Below are positions 11,805 to 23,800 of a DNA stretch of 64,000 nt, in pieces. The notes under the pieces were generated by a model. It did no database searches. It was not told the origin of the DNA and saw only the letters and a program-made list of their open reading frames with translations. The stretch's first letter is position 1. Every line of letters starts with the position of its first letter. The translations under genes were made by a program, and so were the position numbers. This stretch comes from Atherix ibis (Eukaryota > Arthropoda > Insecta > Diptera > Athericidae): assembly GCA_958298945.1 (NCBI GenBank), contig CATQJD010000003.1, forward strand, positions 248,001 through 312,000. The letters are read 5' to 3'.

Positions 11805-14541
11805 GTAGTATATTTAAGAGGAATATGAAGTAGTATATTTAAGAGGAATATGAAGTAGTATATTTAAGAGGAATATGAAGTAGTATGTTTAAGAGGAATA
11901 TGAAGTAGTATATTTAAGAGGAATATGAAGTAGTATGTTTAAGAGGAATATGAAGCAGTATGTTTAAGAGGAATATGAAGTAGTATATTTAAGAGGAATA
12001 TGAAGAAGCATGTTTTAGAGGAATATGAAGTAGTATATTTAAGAGGAATATGAAGTAGTATGTTTAAGAGGAATATGAAGTAGTATATTTAAGAGGAATA
12101 TGAAGTAGTATGTTTAAGAGGAATATGAAGTAGTATGCTTAAGAGGAATATGAAGTAGTATGTTTAAGAGGAATATGAAGAGTATGTTTAAGAGGAATAT
12201 GAAGTAGTATGTTTAAGAGAAATATGAAGTAGTATGTTTAAGAGGAATATGAAGTAGTATATTTAAGAGGTATATGAAGTAGTATGTTTAAGAGGTATAT
12301 GAAGTAGTATGTTTAAGAGGAATATGAAGTAGTATGTTTAAGAGGAATATGAATTAGTATGTTTAAGAGGAATATGAAGTAGTATATTTAACAGGAATAT
12401 GAAGTAGTATGTTTAAGAGGAATATGAAGTAGTATGTTTAAGAGGAAAATGAAGTAGTATATTTAAGTGGAATATGAAGTAGTATGCTTAAGAGGAATAT
12501 GCAGTAGTATGTTTAAGAGGAATATGAAGTAGTATATTAAAGTAGAATATGAAGTAGTATGTTTAAGAGGAATCTGAAGTAGTATATTTAAGAGGAATAT
12601 GAAGGAGTATGTTTAAGAGGAATATGAAGTAGTATGTTTATGAGAAATATGAAGTAGTATGTTTAAGAGGAATATGAAGTTGTATATTTAAGAGGAATAT
12701 GAAGTAGTATGTTTAAGAGGAATACGAAGTAGTATGTTTAAGAGGAATACGAAGTAGTATGTTTAAGAGGAATATAAAGTAGTATGTTTAAGAGGAATAT
12801 GAAGTAGTATGTTTAAGAGGAATATGAAGTAGTATGTTTAAGAGGAATATGAAGTAGTATATTTAAAGGGAATATGAAGAAGTATGTTTTAGAGGAATAT
12901 GAAGTATTATATTTAAGAGGAATATGAAGTTGTATGTTTAAGAGGAATATGAAGTAGTATGTTTGAGAGGAATATGAAGTAGTATGTTTAAGAGGAATAT
13001 GCAGTAGTATGTTAAACAGGAATACGAAGTAGTATATTTAAGTGGAATATGAGGTAGTATGTTTAAGATGAATATGAAGTAGTATGTTTAAGAGGAATAT
13101 GAAGTAGTATGTTTAAGAGGAATATGAAGTAGTATGTTTAAGAGGAATATGCAGTAGTATGTTTAAGAGGAATATGAAGTAGTATGTTTAAGAGGAATAT
13201 GAAGTAGTATGTTTAAGAGGAATATGCAGTAGTATGTTTAACAGGAATACGAAGTAGTATATTTAAGTGGAATATGAGGTAGTATGTTTAAGATGAATAT
13301 GAAGTAGTATGTTTAAGAGGAATATGAAGTAGTATGTTTAAGAGGAATATGAAGTAGTATGTTTAAGAGGAATATGAAGTAGTATGTTTAAGAGGAATAT
13401 GCAGTAGTATGTTTAACAGGAATACGAAGTAGTATATTTAAGTGGAATATGAGGTAGTATATTAAAGAGGAATATGAAGTAGTATATTTAAGAGGAATAT
13501 GAAGTAGTATATTTAAGAGGAATATGAAGTAGTATATTTAAGAGGAATATGAAGTAGTATGTTTAAGAGGAATACTAAGTAGTATATTTAAGAGGAATAT
13601 GAAGTAGTATGTTTAAGAGGAATATGAAGCAGTATGTTTAAGAGGAATATGAAGTAGTATATTTAAGAGGAATATGAAGAAGTATGTTTTAGAGGAATAT
13701 GAAGTATTATATTTAAGAGGAATATGAAGTAGTATGTTTAAGAGGAATATGAAGTAGTATATTTAAGAGGAATATGAAGTAGTATGTTTAAGAGGAATAT
13801 GAAGTAGTATGCTTAAGAGGAATATGAAGTAGTATGTTTAAGAGGAATATGAAGTGGTATGTTTAAGAGGAATATGAAGTAGTATGTTTAAGAGAAATAT
13901 GAAGTAGTATGTTTAAGAGGAATATGAAGTAGTATATTTAAGAGGTATATGAAGTAGTATGTTTAAAAGGTATATGAAGTAGTATGTTTAAGAGGAATAT
14001 GAAGTAGTATGTTTAAGAGGAATATGAATTAGTATGTTTAAGAGGAATATGAAGTAGTATATTTAAGAGGAATATGAAGTAGTATGTTTAAGAGGAATAT
14101 GAAGTAGTATGTTTAAGAGGAAAATGAAGTAGTATATTTAAGTAGAATATGAAGTAGTATGCTTAAGAGGAATATGCAGTTGTATGTTTAAGAGGAATAT
14201 GAAGTAGTATATTAAAGTAGAATATGAAGTAGTATGTTTAAGAGGAATCTGAAGTAGTATATTTAAGAGGAATATGAAGGAGTATGTTTAAGAGGAATAT
14301 GAAGTAGTATGTTTATGAGAAATATGAAGTAGTATGTTTAAGAGGAATATGAAGTAGTATATTTAAGAGGAATATGAAGTAGTATGTTTAAGAGGAATAC
14401 GAAGTATTATGTTTAAGAGGAATACGAAGTAGTATGTTTAAGAGGAATATAAAGTAGTATGTTTAAGAGGAATATGAAGTAGTATGTTTAAGAGGAATAT
14501 GAAGTAGTATGTATAAGAGGAATATGAAGTAGTATATTTAA
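11805..14541. repeat. 1,675-bp offset tandem duplication
   Basis: Bases 11,805-12,866 match 13,480-14,541. The offset is 1,674 before 12,180 and 1,675 after it. The step is explained by a 24-bp monomer (gaatatgaagagtatg) at about 12,180 in copy 1, where copy 2 reads gaagtggtatg. Shared markers are gttttagagg (near 12,010 / 13,685), gaattagtatg (12,351 / 14,026), aatctgaag, gaaggagtatg (12,601 / 14,276) and ttatgagaaat. The remaining part of copy 1 (12,912-13,485) is the near-identical relative of bases 205-778, and its right end coincides within a few bases with the start of copy 2. Confidence 0.85.
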
Positions 14542-14797
14542 TGGGAATATGAAATAGTATGTTTAAGAGGAATATGAAGCAGTATGTTTAAGAGGAATAT
14601 GAAGTAGTATGTTTAAGAGGAATATGAAGTAGTATGTTTAAGATGAATATGAAGTAGTATGTTCAAGAGGAAAATGAAGTAGTATGTTTAAGAGGAATAT
14701 GAAGTAGTATATTTAAAGGGAATATGAAGTAGTATGTTTAAGATGAATATGAAGTAGTATGTTTAAGAGGAAAATGAAGTAGTATGTTTAAGAGGAT

Positions 14798-17194
14798 TAT
14801 GAAGCAGTATGTTTAAAGGAATATGAAGTAGTATGTTTAAGAGGAATATGAAGTAGTATGTTTAAGAGGAATATGAAGTAGTATGTTTAAGAGGAATATG
14901 AAGTAGTATGTTTAAGAGGTATATGAAGTAGTATGTTTAAGAGGTATATGAAGTAGTATGTTTAAGAGGAATATGAAGTAGTATGTTTAAGAGGAATATG
15001 AAGTAGTATGTTTAAGAGGAATATGAAGTAGTACGTTTAAGAGTAATATGAAGTAGTATGTTTAAGAGGAATATGAAGTAGTATATTTAAGTGGAATATG
15101 AAGTAGTATGCTTAAGAGGAATATGAAGTAGTATGTTTAAGAGGAATATGAAGTAGTATGTTTAAGAGGAATATGAAGTAGTATGTTTAAGAGGAATATG
15201 AAGTAGTATGTTTAAAGGGAAACGAAGTAGTATATTTAAGAGGAATATGAAGTAGTATTTTTAAGATGAATATGAAGTAGTATGTTTAAGAGGAATATGA
15301 AGTAGTATGTTTAAGAGGAATATGAAGCAGTATGTTTAAGAGGAATATGAAGTAGTATGTTTTAGAGGAATATGAAGTAGTATGTTTAAGAGGAATATGA
15401 AGAAGTATGTTTAAGAGGAATATGAAGTAGTATATTTAAAGGGAATATGAAGTAGTATATTTAAGAGGAATATGAAGTAGTATGTTTAAGAGAAATATGA
15501 AGTAGTATGTTTAAGAGGAATATGAAGTAGTATATTTAGGAGGAATATGAAGTAGTATATTTAAGAAGAATATGAAGTGGTATGCTTAAGAGATATATGA
15601 AGTAGTATATTTAAGAGGAATATGAAGCAGTATGTTTAAGAGGAATATGAAGTAGTATGTTTAAGAGGAATATGAAGTAGTATGTTTAAGATGAATATGA
15701 AGTAGTATGTTTAAGAGGAATATGAAGTAGTATATTTAAGCGGAATATGAAGTAGTATATTTAAGAGGAATATGAAGTAGTATGTTTAAGAGGAATATGA
15801 AGTAGTATATTTAAGAGGAATGTGAAGTAGTATATTTAAGAGGAATATGAAGTATTGTATTTAAGAGGAATATGAAGCAGTATGTTTAAGAGGAATATGA
15901 AGTAGTATGTTTAAGAGGAATATGAAGTAGTATATTTAAGAGGAATATGAAGTAGCATGTGTATGAGGAATACGAAGTAGTATGTTTAAGAGGAATATGA
16001 AGTAGTATGTTTAAGAGGAATATGAAGTAGTATATTTAAGAGGAATATGAAGTAGTATGTTTAAGAGGAATATGAAGTAGTATGTTTAAGAGGAATATGA
16101 ATTAGTATATTTAAGTGGAATATGAAGTAGTATGCTTAAGAGGAATATGAAGTAGTATATTTAAGAGGAATATAAAGTAGTATGTTTAAGAGGAATATGA
16201 AGTCGTATATTTAAGAGGAATGTGAAGTAGTATATTTATGAGGAATATGAACTAGTGTATATAAGAGGAATATAAAGCAGTATGTTTAAGAGGAATATGA
16301 AGTAGTATGTTTAAGAGGAATATGAAGTAGTATATTTAAGAGGAATATGAAGTAGTATGTTTAAGAGGAATACGAAGTAGTATATTTAAGAGGAATATGA
16401 AGTAGTATGTTTAAGAGGAATATGAAGTAGTATATTTAAGAGGCATATGAAGTAGTATGTTTAAGAGGAATATGAAGTAGTATGTTTAAGAGGAATATGA
16501 AGTAGTATGTTTAAGAGGAATATGAAGTATTATGTTTAAGAAGAATATGCAGTAGTATGTTTAACAGGAATACGAAGTAGTATATTTAAGTGGAATATGA
16601 GGTAGTATGTTTAAGATGAATATGAAGTGGTATATTTAAGAGGAATATGAAGTAGTATGCTTAAGAGGAATATGAAGTAGTATATTTACGAGGAATATGA
16701 AGTAGTATGTTTAAGAGGAATATGAAGTAGTATGTTTAAGAGGAATATGAAGTAGTATGTTTAAGAGGTATATGAAGTAGTATGTTTAAGAGGTATATGA
16801 AGTAGTATGTTTAAGAGGTATATGAAGTAGTATGTTTAAGAGGAATATGAAGTAGTATGTTTAAGAGGAATATGAAGTAGTATGTTTAAGAGGAATATGA
16901 AGTAGTACGTTTAAGAGTAATATGAAGTAGTATGTTTAAGAGGAATATGAAGTAGTATATTTAAGTGGAATATGAAGTAGTATGTTTAAGAGGAATATGA
17001 AGTAGTATGTTTAAGAGGAATATGAAGTAGTATGTTTAAGAGGAATATGAAGTAGTATGTTTAAGAGGAATATGAAGTAGTATGTTTAAAGGGAAACGAA
17101 GTAGTATATTTAAGAGGAATATGAAGTAGTATTTTTAAGATGAATATGAAGTAGTATGTTTAAGAGGAATATGAAGTAGTATGTTTAAGAGGAA
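14798..17194. repeat. 2,397-bp higher-order unit, copy 1
   Basis: This unit is followed by a second, shorter copy at 17,195-19,165, at an offset of 2,397. Markers are the 24-bp monomer gtttaaaggaat (14,811 / 17,208), the 24-bp monomer tttaaagggaaacg (15,211 / 17,608) and agcatgtgtatgagg (15,956 / 18,353). A related internal repeat puts another tttaaagggaaacg at 17,085, which is 1,874 bp after the first and 523 bp before the third. The unit was therefore itself assembled from a shorter duplication. Confidence 0.88.
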
Positions 17195-19165
17195 TATGAA
17201 GCAGTATGTTTAAAGGAATATGAAGTAGTATGTTTAAGAGGAATATGAAGTAGTATGTTTAAGAGGAATATGAAGTAGTATGTTTAAGAGGAATATGAAG
17301 TAGTATGTTTAAGAGGTATATGAAATAGTATGTTTAAGAGGTATATGAAGTAGTATGTTTAAGAGGAATATGAAGTAGTATGTTAAAGAGGAATATGAAG
17401 TAGTATGTTTAAGAGGAATATGAAGTAGTACGTTTAAGAGTAATATGAAGTAGTATGTTTAAGAGGAATATGAAGTAGTATATTTAAGTGGAATATGAAG
17501 TAGTATGTTTAAGAGGAATATGAAGTAGTATGTTTAAGAGGAATATGAAGTAGTATGTTTAAGAGGAATATGAAGTAGTATGTTTAAGAGGATTATGAAG
17601 TAGTATGTTTAAAGGGAAACGAAGTAGTATATTTAAGAGGAATATGAAGTAGTATTTTTAAGATGAATATGAAGTAGTATGTTTAAGAGGAATATGAAGT
17701 AGTATGTTTAAGAGGAATATGAAGCAGTATGTTTAAGAGGAATATGAAGTAGTATGTTTTAGAGTAATATGAAGTAGTATGTTTAAGAGGAATATGAAGA
17801 AGTATGTTTAAGAGGAATATGAAGTAGTATATTTAAAGGGAATATGAAGTAGTATATTTAAGAGGAATATGAAGTAGTATGTTTAAGAGAAATATGAAGT
17901 AGTATGTTTAAGAGGAATATGAAGTAGTATATTTAGGAGGAATATGAAGTAGTATATTTAAGAGGAATATGAAGTGGTATGCTTAAGAGATATATGAAGT
18001 AGTATATTTAAGAGGAATATGAAGCAGTATGTTTAAGAGGAATATGAAGTAGTATGTTTAAGAGGAATATGAAGTAGTATGTTTAAGATGAATATGAAGT
18101 AGTATGTTTAAGAGGAATATGAAGTAGTATATTTAAGCGGAATATGAAGTAGTATATTTAAGAGGAATATGAAGTAGTATGTTTAAGAGGAATATGAAGT
18201 AGTATATTTAAGAGGAATGTGAAGTAGTATATTTAAGAGGAATATGAAGTATTGTATTTAAGAGGAATATGAAGCAGTATGTTTAAGAGGAATATGAAGT
18301 AGTATGTTTAAGAGGAATATGAAGTAGTATATTTAAGAGGAATATGAAGTAGCATGTGTATGAGGAATACGAAGTAGTATGTTTAAGAGGAATATGAAGT
18401 AGTATGTTTAAGAGGAATATGAAGTAGTATATTTAAGAGGAATATGAAGTAGTATGTTTAAGAGGAATATGAAGTAGTATGTTTAAGAGGAATATGAATT
18501 AGTATATTTAAGTGGAATATGAAGTAGTATGCTTAAGAGGAATATGAAGTAGTATATTTAAGAGGAATATAAAGTAGTATGTTTAAGAGGAATATGAAGT
18601 AGTATATTTAAGAGGAATGTGAAGTAGTATATTTATGAGGAATATGAACTAGTGTATATAAGAGGAATATAAAGCAGTATGTTTAAGAGGAATATGAAGT
18701 AGTATGTTTAAGAGGAATATGAAGTAGTATATTTAAGAGGAATATGAAGTAGTATGTTTAAGAGGAATACGAAGTAGTATATTTAAGAGGAATATGAAGT
18801 AGTATGTTTAAGAGGAATATGAAGTAGTATATTTAAGAGGCATATGAAGTAGTATGTTTAAGAGGAATATGAAGTAGTATGTTTAAGAGGAATATGAAGT
18901 AGTATGCTTAAGAGGAATATGAAGTATTATGTTTAAGAAGAATATGCAGTAGTATGTTTAACAGGAATACGAAGTAGTATATTTAAGTGGAATATGAGGT
19001 AGTATATTTAAGATGAATATGAAGTGGTATATTTAAGAGGAATATGAAGTAGTATGCTTAAGAGGAATATGAAGTAGTATATTTACGAGGAATATGAAGT
19101 AGTATGTTTAAGAGGAATATGAAGTAGTATGTTTAAGAGGAATATGAAGTAGTATGTTTAAGAGG
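17195..19165. repeat. 2,397-bp unit, copy 2 (partial, about 1.97 kb)
   Basis: This copy matches 14,798-16,768. Its left junction lies in a monomer reading gaagcagtatgtttaaagg. The left half continues the series that in copy 1 follows ttttaagatg (around 15,260), and the right half is the 24-bp monomer of 14,811. That is the expected product of crossing-over between two gaagcag monomers out of register. The match stops at 19,166, where copy 1 has aggtatatg and copy 2 aggaatatg. Confidence 0.85.
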
Positions 19166-20880
19166 AATATGAAGTAGTATTTTATGAGGAATACGAAGTA
19201 GTATATTTAAGAGGAATATGAAATAGTATGTTTAAGAGGAATATGAAGTAGTATATTTAAGAGGAATATGAAGCAGTATGTTTAAGAGGAATATGAAGTA
19301 GTATGTTTAAGAGGAATATGACGTAGTATGTTTAAGATGAATATGAAGTAGTATGTTTAAGAGGAATATGAAGTTGTATATTTAAGCGGAATATGAAGTA
19401 GTATATTTAAGAGGAATATGAAGTAGTATGTTTAAGAGGAATATGAAGTAGTATATTTAAGAGGAATGTGAAGTAGTATATTTAAGAGGAATATGAAGTA
19501 TTGTATTTAAGAGGAATATGAAGCAGTATGTTTAAGAAGAATATGAAGTAGTATGTTTAAGAGGAATATGAAGTAGTATATTTAAGAGGAATGTGAAGTA
19601 GTATATTTAAGAGGAATATGAAGTATTGTATTTAAGAGGAATATGAAGCAGTATGTTTAAGAGGAATATGAAGTAGTATATTTAAGAGGAATGTGAAGTA
19701 GTATATTTAAGAGGAATATGAACTAGTGTATATAAGAGGAATATAAAGCAGTATGTTTAAGAGGAATATGAAGTAGTATGTTTAAGAGGAATATGAAGTA
19801 GTATATTTAAGAGGAATATGAAGTAGTATGTTTAAGAGGAATACGAAGTAGTATATTTAAGAGGAATATGAAGTAGTATGTTTAAGAGGAATATGAAGTA
19901 GTATATTTAAGAGGCATATGAAGTAGTATGTTTAAGAGGAATATGAAGTAGTATGTTTAAGAGGAATATGAAGTAGTATGTTTAAGAGGAATATGAAGTA
20001 TTATGTTTAAGAAGAATATGCAGTAGTATGTTTAACAGGAATACGAAGTAGTATATTTAAGTGGAATATGAGGTAGTATGTTTAAGATGAATATGAAGTA
20101 GTATATTTAAGAGGAATATGAAGTAGTATGTTTATGAGAAATACGAAGTAGTATATTTAAGAGGAATATGAAGTAGTATGTTTAAGAGGAATATGAAGTA
20201 GTATATTTAAGAGGAATATGAAGTAGTATGTTTAAGAGGAATATGAAGTAGTATGTTTAAGAGGAATATGAAGTAGTATGTTTAAGAGGAATATGAAGTA
20301 GTATGTTTAAGAGGAATATGCAGTAGTATGTTTAACAGGAATACGAAGTAGTATATTTAAGTGGAATATGAGGTAGTATGTTTAAGATGAATATGAAGTA
20401 GTATGTTTAAGAGGAATATGAAGTAGTATGTTTAAGAGGAATATGAAGTAGTATGTTTAAGAGGAATATGCAGTAGTATGTTTAAGATAAATATGAAGTA
20501 GTATGTTTAAGAGGAATATGGAGTAGTATGTTTCAGAGGAATATGAAGTAGTATGTTTAAGAGGAATATGATGTAGTATATTTAAGAGGAATATGAAGTA
20601 GTATATTTAAGAGGAATATGAAGTAGTATGTTTAAGAGGAATATGAAGTAGTATGTTTAAGAGGAATATGAAGTAGTATATTTAAGAGGAATATGAAGTA
20701 GTATGTTTAAGAGGAATATGAAGTAGTATATTTAAGAGGAATATGAAGTAGTATGTTTAAGAGGAATATGAAGTAGTATGCTTAAGAGGAATATGAAGTA
20801 GTATGTTTAAGAGGACTATGAAGTAATATGTTTAAGAGGAATATGAAGTAGTATGTTTAAGAGGAATATGTAGCAGTATG
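19166..20880. repeat. Mixed stretch of short repeated cassettes
   Basis: This stretch contains a 24-bp monomer (tattttatgagg, near 19,180). It has two close copies of the series aatgtgaag, gaagtattgtattt, gaagcag (near 19,466 and 19,592) and two taacaggaatacg cassettes (20,036 and 20,336) 300 bp, or 12 monomers, apart. Around 20,481-20,580 it holds a run with ttaagataaat, gaatatggag, tttcagagg and gaatatgatg. That run recurs at 37,541, 38,866, 40,941 and 43,690, which links this stretch to the 37-44 kb region. Confidence 0.75.
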
Positions 20881-23800
20881 TTTAAGAGGAATATGAAGTA
20901 GTATATTTAAGAGGAATATGAAGTAGTATGCTTAAGAGGAATATGAAGTAGTATGTTTAAGAGATATATGAAGTAGTATATTTAAGAGGAATATGAAGTA
21001 GTATATTTAAGAGGAATATTAAGTAGTATATTTAAGAGGAATATGAAGTAGTATGTTTAAGAGGAATATGAAGTAGTATATTTAAGAGGAATATGAAGTA
21101 GTATGTTTAAGAGGAATATGAAGCAGTATGTTTAAGAGGAATATGAAGTAGTATATTTAAGAGGAATATGAAGTAGTATGTTTAAGAGGAATATGAAGTA
21201 GTATGTTTAAGTGGAATATGAAGTAGTATGTTTAAGAGGAATATGAAGTAGTATATTTAAGAGGAATATGAAGTAGTATGTTTAAGAGGAATATGAAGTA
21301 GTATGCTTAAGAGGAATATGAAGTAGTATGTTTAAGAGGAATATGAAGTAGTATGTTTAAGAGGAATATGAAGCAGTATGTTTCAGAGGAATATGTAGCA
21401 GTATGTTTAAGAAGAATATGAAGTAGTATGTTTAAGAGAAATATGAAGTAGTATATTTAAGAGGAATATGAAGTAGTATGTTTATGAGGAATACGAAGTT
21501 GTATATTTAAGAGGAATACGAAGTAGTATGTTTAAGAGGAATATGAAGTAGTATGTTTAAGAGGAATATGAAGTAGTATATTTAAGAGGAATATGAAGTA
21601 GTATGTTTAAGAGGAATATGAAGTAGTATGTTTAAGAGATATATGAAGTAGTATATTTAAGAGGAATATGAAGTAGTATATTTAAGAGGAATATGAAGTA
21701 GTATATTTAAGAGGAATATGAAGTAGTATGTTTAAGAGGAATATGAAGTAGTATATTTAAGAGGAATATGAAGTAGTATGTTTAAGAGGAATATGAAGCA
21801 GTATGTTTAAGAGGAATATGAAGTAGTATATTTAAGAGGAATATGAAGTAGTATGTTTAAGAGGAATATGAAGTAGTATATTTAAGAGGAATATGAAGTA
21901 GTATGTTTAAGAGGAATATGAAGTAGTATATTTAAGAGGAATATGAAGTAGTATGTTTAAAAGGAATATGAAGTAGTATGCTTAAGAGGAATATTAAGTA
22001 GTATGTTTAAGAGGAATATGAAGTAGTATGTTTAAGAGGAATATGAAGTAGTATGTTTAAGAGAAATATGAAGTAGTATGTTTAAGAGGTATATGAAGTA
22101 GTATATTTAAGAGGTATATGAAGTAGTATGTTTAAGAGGTATATGAAGTAGTATGTTTAAGAGGAATACGAAGTAGTATGTTTAAGAGGAATATAAAGTA
22201 GTATGTTTAAGAGGAATATGAAGTAGTATGTTTAAGAGGAATATGAAGTAGTATGTTTAAGAGGAATATGAAGTAATATATTTAAAGGGAATATGAAGTA
22301 GTATGTTTAAGAGGAATATGAAGCAGTATGTTTAAGATGAATATGAAGTAGTATGTTTAAGAGGAAAATGAAGTAGTATGTTTAAGAGGAATATGAAGTA
22401 GTATATTTAAAGGGAATATGAAGTAGTATGTTTAAGATGAATATGAAGTAGTATGTTTAAGAGGAAAATGAAGTAGTATGTTTAAGAGGAATATGAAGCA
22501 GTATGTTTAAAGGAATATGAAGTAGTATGTTTAAGAGGAATATGAAGTAGTATGTTTAAGAGGAATATGAAGTAGTATGTTTAAGAGGAATATGAAGTAG
22601 TATGTTTAAGAGGTATATGAAGTAGTATGTTTAAAAGGTATATGAAGTAGTATGTTTAAGAGGAATATGAAGTAGTATGTTTAAGAGGAATATGAAAAAG
22701 TATGTTTAAGAGGAATATGAAGTAGTACGTTTAAGAGGAATATGAAGTAGTATGTTTAAGAGGAATATGAAGTAGTATATTTAAGAGGAATATGAAGTAG
22801 TATGTTTAAGAGGAATATGAAGTAGTATGTTTAAGAGGAATATGAAGTAGTATGTTTAAGAGGAATGTGAAGTAGTATGTTTAAGAGGAATATGAAGTAG
22901 AATGTTTAAGAGGAATATGAAGTAGTATGTTTAAGAGGAATATGAAGTAGTATGTTTAAAGGGAATACGAAGTAGTATATTTAAGAGAAATATGAAGTAG
23001 TATGTTTAAGATGAATATGAAGTAGTATGTTTAAGAGGAATATGAAGTAGTATGTTTAAGAGGAATATGAAGCAGTATGTTTAAGAGGAATATGAAGTAG
23101 TATGTTTAAGAGGAATATGAAGTAGTATGTTTAAGAGGAATATGAAGAAGTATGTTTAAGAGGAATATGAAGTAGTATATTTAAAGGGAATATGAAGTAG
23201 TATATTTAAGAGGAATATGAAGTAGTATGTTTAAGAGGAATATGAAGTAGTATGTTTAAGAGGAATATGAAGTAGTATATTTAGGAGGAATATGAAGTAG
23301 TATATTTAAGAGGAATATGAAGTAGTATGTTTAAGAGATATATGAAGTAGTATATTTAAGAGGAATATGAAGCAGTATGTTTAAGAGGAATATGAAGCAG
23401 TATGTTTAAGAGGAATATGAAGTAGTATGTTTAAGTAAAATATGAAGTAGTATGTTTAATAGGAATATGAAGTAGTATATTTAAGCGGAATATGAAGTAG
23501 TATATTTAAGAGGAATATGAAGTAGTATGTTTAAGAGGAATATGAAGTAGTATATTTAAGAGGAATATGAAGTAGTATGTTTAAGAGGAATATGAAGCAG
23601 TATGTTTAAGAGGAATATGAAGCAGTATGTTTAAGAGGAATATGAAGTAGTATGTTTAAGAGGAATATGAAGTAGTATATTTAAGAGGAATATGAAGTAG
23701 TATGTTAATGAGGAATACGAAGTAGTATATTTAAGAGGAATATGAAGTAGTATGTTTAAGACGAATATGAAGTAGTATATTTAAGAGGAATATGAAGTAG

